A stretch of DNA of 64,000 nucleotides from Sapria himalayana (taxonomy: Eukaryota > Streptophyta > Magnoliopsida > Malpighiales > Rafflesiaceae): positions 216,808 through 280,807 of the forward strand of contig JAREIK010001461.1 in assembly GCA_029783825.1 (NCBI GenBank), in the 5' to 3' direction. The notes beneath the pieces are model-generated. The model had not been told where the DNA came from, searched no databases, and saw nothing but the letters and a program-made list of their open reading frames with translations. Position 1 is the stretch's first letter. Every line of letters begins with the position of its first letter. Below are positions 41,801 through 54,358 of the stretch, piece after piece. The translations under genes were made by a program, and so were the position numbers.

Positions 41801-42085
41801 TTAAAAAAATTTGCAAATAAAATTAGAAAACGTTAAAAATAGAAAAAATAAATACAAGTTTACCTCAATGGAGTCCCACAATTTATTCTTCAATTGCTTG
41901 GGTGCATGGTTCCAAGTGCTATATCTAATTGGGACCATGATACTTGCCAATACCCCTAAATAACTTGTGAGATGCACCGCAGCTTGTCTGACATAAACAC
42001 CATCGACATAATACTGAACTAAAAGTTTAATTCCTTTGCTCCTATTCTTGATAATCATTGGCTTTCTTGTTATCCCTCTACATCT
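38852..42085 (-). pseudogene. TnpA-like CACTA protein with C-terminal Ulp1 (C48) protease domain
   Basis: This is a many-exon gene on the - strand. Exons visible with GT...AG signals include ~42085-41864 (RGITRKPMIIKNRSKG, YLGVLASIMVPIRYSTW), ~41777-41561 (FRSFKNMLIAKYIIPFKDQ, PPSEYNFIEDEDWIIFV), 41490-41398 (HHLSRKGYAGFETEM), ~41325-41197, 41099-40731 (EALGTPEYSGRVRAKEKHY), 40481-40254 (a DUF8039-like part, PIPIPSQITTIRDAIGHQI), 40151-39904, 39765-39596, 39497-39393, 39125-39035 and 38947-38852. The last exons form a Ulp1 fold: GCHW gives His, YYLDS Asp and ECGYYVMRYM the catalytic Cys. The TnpA part binds subterminal repeats in the family; the role of the protease in transposition is unknown. 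Breaks are an in-frame TGA at 40908-40910 and a TAA just before SSVECGYY. The 5' exon is not resolved. Confidence 0.82.
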
Positions 42086-42429
42086 ATTTTTGTAGTAGCT
42101 TTATCTTGTTGTTTCGTTTGCATACTTATCCAAAAAATAATAATAATGTTTAAAAAGAAGTACAAATAAATAAATAAATATTTAAAAGGAAAAAATTTAA
42201 CTAATTAAAGGCATTACCTAATCAGTTGTTTTGCACAAAACATAATAATGTCAGTTTTTAGAATATTCTCAACCTGCCATTAACTAAAATTGAAAGAATA
42301 ACATTCATCTAATAACAAAGACGAATAACTTAACTAGTCCGCATACATTTAAAAAATAAAAAACATTAGAAGCGTATCAATTCACAAAGTCATAACAAAG
42401 ATAAAAATTGGAAACATTTATAATTTGTT
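42086..42429. other. Gap between the TNP2 and TnpA/Ulp1 genes
   Basis: AT-rich sequence between the TNP2 stop and the first recognised TnpA exon. It may hold the missing 5' coding exon or the TNP2 3' UTR; a TAA lies just upstream of the recognised exon frame. Nothing else is seen. Confidence 0.5.
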
Positions 42430-45400
42430 CTAGACCCAAAATCCCTCGCAATCATCCCGATTACAAATTTTATCAAATTCATCCAATGCATCAAATAATT
42501 CAACTTGTGGCAAAGAAGATATGACTGGATTGTGTTCAATAGAAATGTCCATGGGATCATCATCATTTTGCTCTTTTTGTGAAATCTTGTTAAGGAGTTG
42601 ATAAAACAATTGACCATCTTGGATTAAGCTCATCTTGTACATAGAAGACTTTCTTAGTCTGGGAGGCTAATATGAACGGATCTGACTTATGAGCCAATCT
42701 GCTAAAGTCAACTAAGGTAAACCCAAGATCATCGATCCTGATTCCATTCTTATTATCAACCCAATCACACTTGAAGACTGTAATTCTGAACATAGTATAA
42801 TCCAAGTCCTAGATCTCTGTAATAACCCCATAGAAACAAAGTTCCCCGAAAATAAGATTTTTATCCTTAGCACTAGCAATTTGCATTGTCGTTGATACAA
42901 TACTAACTCCGTTATTTTGGGTAGCTAGTAAATCATCATGCTCCTTGGTATTATATTGACACTCATTTATGACATAACCATTATACATCAACACATAAAG
43001 GCTTGGACCATTAGCTATCCATTTAAGGGTTTCAGATACAGGTTCATTATTTCCCAATGCAACTTCAATCTATAGAAATAAAATAAATATTTAATTTATA
43101 TGGTGACCAATAATGAAAATGAAAAGGAAAATTTAATAAACCATTTTAGTACCTTTTTTTCGTAACCAAAAGGTAAAAGAACGAGCATGCTCATCCTGTA
43201 ACCACTTTTGCTTTTTTGATTGACATGGATGTATCACTTTCAGCCAATGCATGTGCTCTCTATGAGGTCATGTATAAAAATTAAATAATTAGAATAATAT
43301 ATAATACGTACAACAAATAAAGAAACAAAAAGTAAGTGGTGCTTACTCAATATAAGGTTGGATAATTGATGTATTTTCCAACACATAATGATGTGCTTGT
43401 AACCATAAATTGGATTCGGCCTTCATAGTAAGACCTCCAAATATTGGTGCCCCGATTGTGTGGTCAATGTTTGAACTACTAGGAATTCTAATTGCTTCCA
43501 CATTTGATAAGCACTCGGTACAAAACTCGATTCCTTCTTCTACAATATAGCATTCAGCAATACAACCTTCAGGTCTAGTATGATTTCGTACATAGCCTTT
43601 TAACACTTTCATAAACCTTTCAAATGGGTACATCCACCTAAAGTAAACCAGTCCACAAAGTCTCAATTCTCTTACAAGATGCATAGTAAGATGCACCATG
43701 ATATCAAAGAAAGAAGGTGGGAAGTACTTTTTAAACAAGCATAATGTCACCACTATCTCATTTGTAACTCATCTAATGAAGGAACATCAATGACTTTAGT
43801 ACATAGAGCATTGAAAAATAAACTCAATCTACAAATCGAATTCCTCACATGCTTGGGCAAGATAGAACGTAACAAAACAGACAAAATTGTTGCATTTATA
43901 CATGATAGTCATGGGATTTTAAACCATTAAGTTTCAAGTCTTCAATTGACATGAGGTTTTGAAGGTTCGAACTATATCCATATGGAACCTTCAATTGTGA
44001 AAGTGTTTGGAAAAATACATTCTTTTCCTTTGTAGAAATAATATAACATGCAGGAGGGAGATATTACCTCTTCGAATCAAACACCGGTGCCAATTCGCTC
44101 CTTAAGCCCATATCTACAAGATCCAAGTGAGTATTAAGCCCATCCTTTGTCTTACCTGCACTGTTGAGAAAGGTACCAATAATGCTTTCGCAAACATTTT
44201 TCTCAATATGTATTACATCCAAATTATGGCGAACATGAAGATTTTTCCAATAATCAAGATCAAAGAAAATTGACTTCTTTTTCCAACAAGTAGTATTGTT
44301 GATTTCAGATTTTCCCAGAATAACCCTTTTTCCCCCAAGAATTGAAAATTCCATTGATTTTTTTTAATATATCCTCGCCAGTCAATATTTTTGGAGGTGA
44401 CCCGAACTCTTGTTTTCCATTAAATGCTTTCTTTTGTTTCCTATAAGGATGATTTCTTGGAAGAAATCGTCTATGTCCAGTATAGGAGTTCTTTTTTCCA
44501 TGCTTTAACCTACGAGAATATGTTTCTTCTCCACATATTGGACAACCATAATATCTTTTAACTTTGCATCCTGACATGTTTCCATATTTTGGAAAATCAT
44601 TTATTGTCCATAAAAGAATGGCTCTTACGGTAAAGATTTCTTATTTATGTGCATCGTAAACTTGAACTCCGACCTCCCACAATGTTTTAAGATCTTCTAT
44701 TAGCGGTGCTAAATAGACATCAATGTCATTGTTAGGTTGGCGTGGACCAGAAATTAATAAAGATAATATCATAAATTTTCTTTTCATGCACAACCATGGA
44801 GGTAGGTTGTAAATTATCATGAGAATAGGCCAACAACTAAATTTGCTATAAAATGAACTATGAGGATTTATGTCATCTGCAGAAACTACAAGTCTCAGGT
44901 TTCTAGGTTATTTTGAAAACTCAGGCCATCTGTGATCAACTTGCTTCCATGATTGTGAATCTGATGGATGATGCATTTTCCCATCAAAATTTCTTTCTTC
45001 GAAATGCCATATGAGCGCTTTTGCAATTTTTGATGATTGAAACATTCTTCTAAATCTTGGAATTGGAGGAAAATACCACAATACATTCGTAGGAACTTCT
45101 TTTCTCCTCTTAGTTCCAGTGTTATCTATCTTCCACCTTGAAGTTCCACAGGTAGGACATAAGGATATATCTTTCAACTCCTTCCGATTAAGTACATAAT
45201 CATTTGGGCATGCATGGATTTTCTCATATTCCATTCCCAAAGAATTTAATTTATTTTTCGCTTCATACATCGACAAAGATAATTCATTGTTTAAAGTCAA
45301 CATTTCTTCAAGAATTTGTAAAATCTCTAAAAGCTATTATCAGACCACCCAAAATGTGCTTTCAAGTTGTATAATTTGATCAAGGCTGACATTCTTGTAA

Positions 45401-45804
45401 AGTTTCTGCAACCAGGATATAATGGTTTTTCTGTATCTTGTAGTAATCTTGCAAACAATTGATGATCATATTGACAATTCTCATGTAAAGCTTGAACCAT
45501 TTCTATTGTACTACATTGATCATCAAATTGAAGTCTATCATAATGATCTGCTCATATGGAAGGTGGGCCACTTGGAGCTACCTCTCAATGCCAATACCAT
45601 GTATGGTAACTCTTATCATTTCCAAAGAAAAACAAATGATCTCGAATCATTTGAGTATTGAAAATCATATTACCACATTGTAAGCATGGACATTTAATGG
45701 AGGTTTTATTTGCAGAATTTTGTATTACAAATGCAGCAAAGCATTCAACTCCATCTTTATATTCCTTCGATCTTCTATCCTTTTGAGATCCATGAACGAT
45801 CCAT
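42430..45804 (-). pseudogene. CACTA TNP2 transposase (TnpD-like), decayed
   Basis: The ATG at 45804-45802 begins MDRSWI, the usual start of the Transposase-associated domain, which continues to the Cys-rich CPCLQCGNMI. Then follow LYPGC-type and FGWSD motifs, a segment with EKIHACPNDYVLNR, CPTCGTSRWK and WHFEERNFDGKMHHPSDS, and the tnp2 domain (YNLPPWLCMKRKF, WTINDFPKYG, YYGCPICGEET, RHNLDVIHIEKNVCESIIGT). DUF4218 comes next (FFDIMVHLTMHLVRELRLCG, RWMYPFERFMKVLKGYVRN), then HMHWLKVIHP and DUF4216 (WIANGPSLYV, DPFILASQTKKVFYV). It would cut and join the CACTA ends. Visible damage: a frame break after codon 8 (apparently one extra G, ~45777), a frameshift near 45325, TAA 44908, TAA 44641, disruptions near 43760-43900, TAG 42809 and a frameshift near 42650. 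An intron probably separates DUF4218 from DUF4216. Confidence 0.9.
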
Positions 45805-48239
45805 TTTTAAAGAAAAAATTAATTCCAATAGATATCACACTTCAAATGGAAGAACTCATCAACATTCCAATGTTATTCGTTGAGCAACCTCTATTTTATC
45901 TGTTAAAAGAAATTAAAAAATCAATTGAAAAAAATTTTAAATGCATGTCAGATATAATATAGAAGAGATGAGCATTATTTTTTGTAATATTGTTGAATTT
46001 GTTAACATAAGCAAAATTTTTAAAATAAAATTTAAAAATGAGAAATTATTTCTCACATTAGGTTAGATTCATAGAAAAAAAAAATTTAAACAACAAAATA
46101 TCATTAAATTATACTTTAAATTAAAGTAAAATATGAAAAGATTCATTTTATAGATATGACATTAAATGTCTCTAGTTCCTTAGGCTAATTGATTTTGAAA
46201 TAGCATGACTATAGAGCACACATTTTTATGAAAGATAGCCTCATTTTTTTCCATACTGTCACTGTCTGATAAACAGAGGACGAGAGAACAGATAAAATAA
46301 CATGTATAAAAATGACACGAGATAAAAAAAATGGATAATAACCTGCTCAAAGCCAACAACAAGAATTTTCTACTCTTTATCTCATGTAATTAGCAAATAG
46401 GACCTTGCAAGATGAACTAGAGACTAAGCTTGAAAATGGGAAATGGAAAAGAAATCATTATAACTCTGTGGCAGAATTGTAACCTGAAAATAGGGGGCAG
46501 ATAACCCAACTAAGGCAAAATCACCGACAAAACCAGCACAAACATCACAAAATCTACATAAAATGATTGAAACATAACTAATTAAACTTAACAAAATAAC
46601 AACACTAAACACGATGCCGAAGATATGATGCATAAGCCATGTACAACTCCACTTTCCATATTTTGTAAATCAAAGACGTGTAGAAACTGATGACAATAGT
46701 AATTGACTACAATATCTATCTTTCGAGAACAAGAGAAGATCAATTTCAATCATTCCCAAAAGGGTAAATATTCCATGCAATCATTCCCAAAAGGGGTTGA
46801 TAAGACGTATCATTATATTCTTGACTTGGTTCACTTATATATTTGTGGACAAATGTTTGTATTATTCTATACGAACAATAACTATTTAATTTTGTTTTTA
46901 CATTGTTATTTAAGAATGATGTGAGTTTACTTTATTATATAAAAATCTAAAGTATACTTAATATCTAAGAAGTTTCAAAACGTAATTGAAAGATACTCCA
47001 AAATATAATAAAAGTACTTAAAAGTTAAAAGTGACAAATGGAAAGAGTCACTCTCTAAGCATTTTGTCTTATATTTTGAATAAAAATGAATTCATAGTTA
47101 ATTCACAACTCCATAAATTTCTCACTATAATGATGATGTTGTAAAGAAGAAGAATCATGTGATAATAAAGATGCCATAGGCCCATGATGCCTCAAAAGAG
47201 TCTTCCAATATACTTATAAGCCAAAGTATCGACACTTCTATTTATTTGTTAAATAGAAGTCGAACCACAATCTTAATGCATCGCACTCCAATTAAAGTCT
47301 AGAGTTGAAAGAAGCCAAAAAGTAATCATTGGAGAGAAAATAAAAGTTTACATTACTCTCAAATATCCAAGCATAAAAGAAAGAAATTAGGTAATTCTCT
47401 CATATAATAGGAAATGTCTTCACTCCATCAAGTCTACAAATGTCACTAAAGATAACTTGAATTTCACTAATATTCAACAGATTTGCTCAAAATATATATT
47501 AATTAAAATCTTATAAAAAATTCTCAAATATGCATAACACAATAGTGAATACATACAAAATATCTCAAAAAAGTTAGTAAATAAAATGTCAAATAATAAT
47601 TCAAGCATAAGAAATAATCATTATAATTCACTACTTACTTGCATAGGGACATAATCATATAGGTTCTTATTTCTTGGTGAACATGAATAATATACAATTA
47701 ATTTATTTTCAAACACATTAGAAAATCACTTTAAAAAGCTCAATTATTGGAGTTTCTAGTAAAAGTTTTCTGTGTTGAATTATAAGTTAGAAAAGGTTAA
47801 CATGGTAGCTGATGAACTAAGCCATGAGATTGAGCTTGATGTAATCAATAACCTTTAATATCTACAAAAAGAACATATCAAACAAGACTACTCCAACATT
47901 TAATTTCTATTTCATTGATATAATATGTCATTGAAGGAAAGATTCATAAAGATTATGACATAAGAGAGTTACACAATGTCCAGTGCCACAATAATGTTGA
48001 TTCTAGAAGATTCTATAAGATTCTAAAATATCCAAGCTAAGCTCAGCAGTATGTTTAGGCCCAAGTTCAATTGATGTTCTATAATTTTTAATGTTTGTTT
48101 GTTTTTTACAATATAAGAATATGCCATAAGGCAGAATTGTTAAAGGTAAAATATATCTATCCGTCATAAGGCAGAATTGTCATAAGGTAGAATTTTTAAT
48201 GTTTGGGTACAAGAGAGCACTCGAATTTTCATAAGTAAA
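45805..48239. other. CACTA region upstream of TNP2, no gene recognised
   Basis: AT-rich sequence upstream (on the - strand) of the TNP2 start; likely 5' UTR and introns. A small - strand frame at 46633-46424 (69 aa, hydrophobic, three Cys) has no domain I recognise. Short direct repeats are present: CAATCATTCCCAAAAGGG at 46747 and 46778, and CATAAGGCAGAATTGT at 48125 and 48165 with a third variant at 48181. Confidence 0.5.
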
Positions 48240-48720
48240 ATAAATTGGAGAAGAAGTTTGCATTGAATCAGAGATAGAAATAAAAATTTTCAAATCACCA
48301 ATTTCCTCGAGACGGAATCCCAGAAATGATTGGTGCCAAACTAACAAATGGCCTCGACACCGTAGATTGGTATTCTCCTGTGAAGGAAAAGGTTTCCAAC
48401 AAATGCAGCGCTTGTTGTGTCAGTTCAGCCCAACTCTTCCGCTGTTCTCGCCGATTGCTCCCGAAAAATAGAGCTTATAATATTGCGTTTATAATACTAA
48501 GTTTTATGCAAAATTACTCGGAACACATTAACATTAATTAATTAGGTTAACGATAGTGAAGAGCTTATACAATTATAAACATAATGGAGAAACTTACAAG
48601 ATGTTGCAAATATGGCCAATGATTTCGAAGACGCGGGCTTGAACCTAAGCTGTTGGAAATGAACAAACGTGATGAAGAAGATGCGCAACTCTTTCTAGCG
48701 ATAGATTATTCAATATAATT
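48240..48720 (-). promoter_or_regulatory. Possible promoter/first-exon region of the CACTA genes
   Basis: This block is clearly richer in G and C than the rest of the element and lies near the right end, from which both genes are read leftward. CACTA elements usually start transcription near this terminus with a GC-rich, repeat-bearing leader. Inference from position and composition only; no core promoter is identified. The + strand frame at 48326-48541 has no known domain. Confidence 0.3.
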
Positions 48721-49160
48721 AATTTAAAAATAATATTAAATTTTTCGCATAATTATATTAAATCACCTTATATTTACATTTTATTTTTATTTCTCTTAGG
48801 GATAAAATAAATATTAACAAATTACATTTTAAAATTAAATATTATTACTTATTTTATAAATAAAAATCGCAATTTTGAATGTATAAATATTTAGATATTT
48901 TTTAATTTTATCATAAGTTTCTGTTTATTTTTAATAAATAATTTTGAACTAAAATTTGATAATTTTTTTAATCTAAAGTATAAATAAAAATATTATTACT
49001 TATAAAAAAATAAATAAGAAATTTGTTAGAAATCTATAAGTTCAAAATTAATTTTTTCACATCTATGACACTAATAAAAGTGACAAGGTTTATAATTTTC
49101 AGCCCCTTTTTCCTTAGAAAGTTTTAAGGAGTTAAGCAATTTTCCTAACATATTAGTCTT

Positions 49161-49434
49161 AACAATGACACATTCAGTAAGTGTCATTAAATGTATACTT
49201 ACAAATATAATAATGATATTTTATAAAAGCGTCAAGATATATAGCATCATTAATTTTATGTTTTGTTGTAGTAACAATGACACTTCTAGTAAGTGTCATA
49301 AAAACTTAATACATTTTCCAAATTATGACGCTTTTAGAAAAGTGTCATTAAATGTCTAATTACAAATAATATAATGACATTTTCTGAAAGCGTCAAGATA
49401 TAAAGTGTCATTAATTTGCTGTTTTGTTGTAGTG
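49161..49434. repeat. Tandemly duplicated CACTA right terminus
   Basis: Unit 1 (49161-49272) starts AACAATGACAC and ends TTTTGTTGTAGT. Unit 2 (49273-49434) starts AACAATGACAC and ends TTTTGTTGTAGTG, the true element end. Both contain an AGTAAGTGTCAT block and AAAGCGTCAAGATATA. Unit 2 has an extra ~47 bp with another TGACGCT. The inner copy is a pseudo-terminus with T instead of C at the outermost base (TACTACAACAAAA). Confidence 0.9.
49422..49434 (-). repeat. CACTA right terminal inverted repeat
   Basis: TTTTGTTGTAGTG is the inverse of the left terminus and is followed by the GAT target copy at 49435-49437. Confidence 0.95.
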
Positions 49435-50762
49435 GATAGTTACATTGATTGATAGATAGATAGGCAGATAGACATTTAGACAAATAGATATATAGACAAA
49501 TAGGTAGATAGATAAATAGACAATTTCATAGATAAATAGATATATAGATAGATAGAAAGATAGATGGATAGATAGATAGATAGATGGATAGATAGCTAGA
49601 TATAAAGATAGATAGAGAGTTAGTTAAAAAAATAAATTGATAAACACAAAGATAGACTCATAAACACATTTTTAGATAGTCATATAGATACATTGACTAA
49701 TAAATTGATAGAAAAATTAATAGTTATATATTAAGACCGATAGATAGATAGACATATAGATAGATAGAAATATAGATAGATAGTTAGTTAGATAATTAGA
49801 AAGTTAGATAGATAAATAGATAAATAGACAAATAGACATATAGAATGAAAGAAAGATAGTCATATAGAAAGATAGACAAAAAGTCAGATCAAATGATGGA
49901 CAAATAGTTATAAAGACAGATAATTTGATACACAGATAGGTAAATAGAGAGAAAGATAGATTAAAAGATAAATAGAAAAATATATACATGGAATGATAGA
50001 TATATAGACTAATATATTGATATAATTATAGACTAATAGACTAATAGATAGTTGGTTTGTTAGACATATAAATAGATAGATTGATATACAAATAGATAAT
50101 TAGATAGACAGACAAATAGATAGATTGATAGATTGATTTATTGATTTATTGAATGATAGACTAATAGGCAGAATGATAGTTATACAATTAGATAGAGAGA
50201 TATATTAAAAGATAGATAGTTACATAGATATATAGATTGAAACATAGACATATATACTAATAGATAGATAGATATATTGACAAATAGATATATATAAATA
50301 TAGATAGATTAATTGATAAAAAGATATGTAGATAGACATATAGATAGATAAATAGACAGACGCATAGATTGATAGTCTGATAAAAATATAGATAGATAGA
50401 TAGACAACCACATAATAAAATAGGTAGATGTATATATAGATATATAGATATATAGTTATATATACAAATAGAAAGATAAATAGTTATACAAAAAAATATT
50501 TAGATAGATGGACAAATAGATAGATAGATACATAATCGGATAGATGGATAGATAGATAAATAGATAATTGATAGATAGATAGACATATAGATAGAAATAT
50601 TGATAGCTAGATAGATTGATTGATACATATATAGATAAACAAATTGAAAGATAGATATAGCGATAGATATATAGATATACAAATTGACCGATAGAAAGAT
50701 AGGCATATAGATAGATACATAAAATTACATATAGATTGATAGATAAATAGATAGACAAATAG

Positions 50763-50793
<31 letters not shown>

Positions 50794-53718
50794 GATAGAT
50801 AGATAAACACATAGAAACATATACAGATTGAAAAGAGATAGATAGACAACCAAGATGATAGATAGATAGATAGATGACAGATAAAAAAATACAAGATAGA
50901 TAAATAGATAGATAGATATTTAGACAAATAAATAGATAGATACATATACACAAATAGATATAAATAGATAGACTGATCAATTAATAGATGATTAGACTAA
51001 TCGAATAATAGGCATATAAATAATTTTATATATAGAATGATAGATAAATAGATAGATAAGCAATTAGATTGTTAGACAATTAGATAGATAAATGGATAGA
51101 CAAATAGACATATAGATAGATTGATAAATTGATAAATAGATAAATAGGCCAATAGTTTGATAGACAGATATATAGATAGCTATATAGATAGATGAATAGA
51201 TAGATAAATAGAAAGATAGATAGATTTATAGATATATAGATAGGTACATAGACTAATAGATAGATTAAAAGATATATAAAAAGAGATATAAATAGATAAA
51301 GAAATAGATAGATAGATAGAAATAAATAGGTAGATATACAGACAGATAGATAGATAGAAAGAGATATAGATAGATAGATAGATAGATAGATATACTGATA
51401 GACTAATAGTTAAAAAGTTAGTAAAATAGTTAAAGAGATAGAAAAATAGACAGATAGATAGATATATTATTTGTTTGTTAGTTAATTAGATAATAGAAAA
51501 TAAATAGATAAAAAAATTTATAAATTTATAGATTGATATATAGACAAATAGATACATAGATAGATAGACAAATAGACAAATAGATAGTTAGACATATAAA
51601 TAGAAATATAGTTAAAAAGATAAACAGATTCACAAATATACAGATATTAAGATAGACATATATATAGTTAGATAAATAGATAGATAAACAAATAGATAGA
51701 TGGTTAGTCACATAGACTTATAGACTTATAGACTAATAGATAGATACACAGATAAATTTATAGATAGATAGACAGATAGATAGACAGATAGATCGATCGG
51801 TCGATTGACACATTTATAGATAGATAGATAGAGACTTTCAAATAGATAGATATACATATTGATAGATGTATATATATATATATATATAGATAAATAGACA
51901 TATTGACTAATAGATTGAAAGATAGAAAGATAGTTGGATAGTTAGACAGACAGATAGATAGAAAGATAGATAGTTAGATAGTTACATTGATAGATAAATA
52001 GAAATATATACATATAAACAAATAGTTATATAGACATATAATTATTTAGATTGATAAATAAAATACATATAGAAATATTGATATAGAGATAGATAGAAAA
52101 ATAGATAGATTGACATATTAATAAATAGTTCTATAGAATTATAAATAGATAAGCAGATAGATAAGTAGACACAGACAGATAGACATATAGACAATTAAAT
52201 AAATTGATATATAAATGGATAAACACCTAGAAATATAGAATGATAAACTAAAAGGCATATAAAGAAAAAGAAAGATAGACGTATAGACAAACAGATAGAT
52301 GGATAGATAGACAAATAGATGGATGAATAGATAGATAGTTAGACAGATATATAGATAAATAGATATATAGATAGATAGAAATATAGATTGATAGACAGAA
52401 AGATTGATGATAGATAGATATAAAGATTGATAGAAATATATACAAATAGATACATAGCAAAATAGATAGATAGACCCATAAACACATATATAGATAGTAA
52501 GATAGATAGATAGTCTAATATACTAATAGAAAAATATATAGTTAGATAGTTAGAGAGATAGATAAATAGACAGACAGATATATATATATATATATATATA
52601 TTGATACTTAGATGATTAAATAGATAAAAAGATAAATACATAGAGTGATAGATAAATAAACAATTAGAAAGAAAGATAGATATTTAGAAAGATATGCAAA
52701 TATATAGATAGACTGTTGGACAAATAGTTAGATAGATATGCATATAGATTGATATGTTGATAGATAGATATGTTGATAGATAGATAGACAGATAGACAGA
52801 TAGATAGATAGATAGATATGTATATAGACATATAGATAGATATATAGATAGACATATAGATAGATAGTCAAATAGACTGATAGATAGATAGATAGATAGA
52901 CAAATAAATAGATAGATAGATAAACAAATTGACGCATAGATTGATAGATAGATATGTAGATAGATAGTTAGACATATAAATAGTTAGCATAAGGATAGAT
53001 TCATCGAAATATAGATAGATAGACACATTGACTAATATACTTATATACTAAAAGGTAGATTGAAAAATAGATTGAAAGATAGATAGAGAGATAGATAGAT
53101 AAATAGAAAGATAAACATATAGTATAAAGATAAACAAATATATACATATATATAAAAAGATTTAAAGATAGATACATAGCCTTATAAACAAACAGATATA
53201 TATAGTAATTGTCTAATAGATGAATAGATAGAAATAGAAAGATAGATTGACAGATATGTAGAAATATATATAGATAGATAGACAAAAAGATAAATAGAAT
53301 GATAGAAAAATAACAATTAGAAAGATAGACAAATAACAAATAATTAGATTGGCAAATAACCAAGTAGGCAAAAAGATAAATAGGAACATATATGACAAAT
53401 AGACAAATAGGCAGATAGGCAAATTGATAGATAGATAGATAGATAGACATATAGAAATATAGATAGATAGAAAGATAGACATGTAAATATATAATGATAG
53501 ATAGATAAAAAGAGAGGCAAATTGATAGATAATTTGACATATAGGTTGAACATCAAACAAGAAAATAGAAATACAGTCAGATATAAAGATAAACAAATAG
53601 ATAGATTGAAAGATAGAAAGATAGATATATAGACAGATAGACTGATATATAGAGAGTTAGATAGATAGGTAGATAGATATATAGATATATCAATAGATAT
53701 ATCAGATATATAGATAGA

Positions 53719-53741
53719 TACACACACACACACACACACAC
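53719..53741 (+). repeat. CA microsatellite
   Basis: A pure run of AC dinucleotides embedded in the GATA array. Shorter CA runs lie near 9180, 55740 and 59585. Confidence 0.9.
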
Positions 53742-54322
53742 AAAGATATATAGATTGACTAATAGATAAATAGACAAATAGACAAATAGATAGAAAGTAG
53801 ATAGAAAAGAATTTAATTTGATAGAAGACGGATAAACAAATAGTCACATAGATAGATAGGCAAATATTTTGAGTAGCAGATATAAAGATAGGTATATAGA
53901 TAGATGGATACAAACATATATAGATAGACAAATATAAAGATAGATGGATAGATAGATGATAGATCGATAAATAGATAGATAAATAGAGAGAGAGATAGAT
54001 TGATTTGATAGATAGATAGATTAATTGATAGATAGACAAACATATAGATATATAGATAGATAGACATATAGACAGACATACAGACATATAGATAAATAGA
54101 TAGATAGTCACATGCGAGATAGATAGATTGATAGATAGATAGTCAGAGAAAAGATAGATAGTCAGAGAAAAGATAGATAGTTAGAGAGTTAGATAGATAT
54201 ATAAAAAGATAGATTGATAAGTAGATATGAAGATAAATAAATAGATATATTCACAAATAGATAGATAGTTAGATAAATAAAGAGATAGATAGATATATAT
54301 AAAGATAGATGGATAGATACAT

Positions 54323-54358
<36 letters not shown>

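Larger units (their letters stand above)
37189..49434 (-). mobile_element. CACTA (En/Spm) DNA transposon, structurally complete
   Basis: The 12,246-bp element has 13-bp perfect terminal inverted repeats (CACTACAACAAAA and its complement) and a 3-bp GAT duplication (37186-37188 and 49435-49437), all hallmarks of CACTA elements. Subterminal regions carry repeated AGCGTCA/TGACGCT motifs (37337, 37385, 37478, 49228, 49326, 49389) and AATGACAC/GTGTCATT motifs, likely transposase-binding sites. Two genes read leftward on the - strand: TNP2 transposase, then a TnpA-like/Ulp1 gene. Both carry disabling changes, so the copy is probably non-autonomous but might still be mobilised in trans. The strand given is that of the genes. 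Confidence 0.96.

Noticed and set aside
41568..41804. + strand frames over the TnpA-like exons
   Set aside because: They are antisense to exons with the PFKDQ and PPSEYNFIE motifs on the - strand.
45422..45962. + strand frames at 45422-45661, 45492-45683 and 45720-45962
   Set aside because: They lie opposite the N-terminal part of the TNP2 transposase, which has recognisable motifs on the - strand; the + frames have none.
48326..48541. 71-codon + strand frame in the GC-richer block of the CACTA element
   Set aside because: No domain is recognised and it runs against the direction of the element's genes; composition alone explains it.
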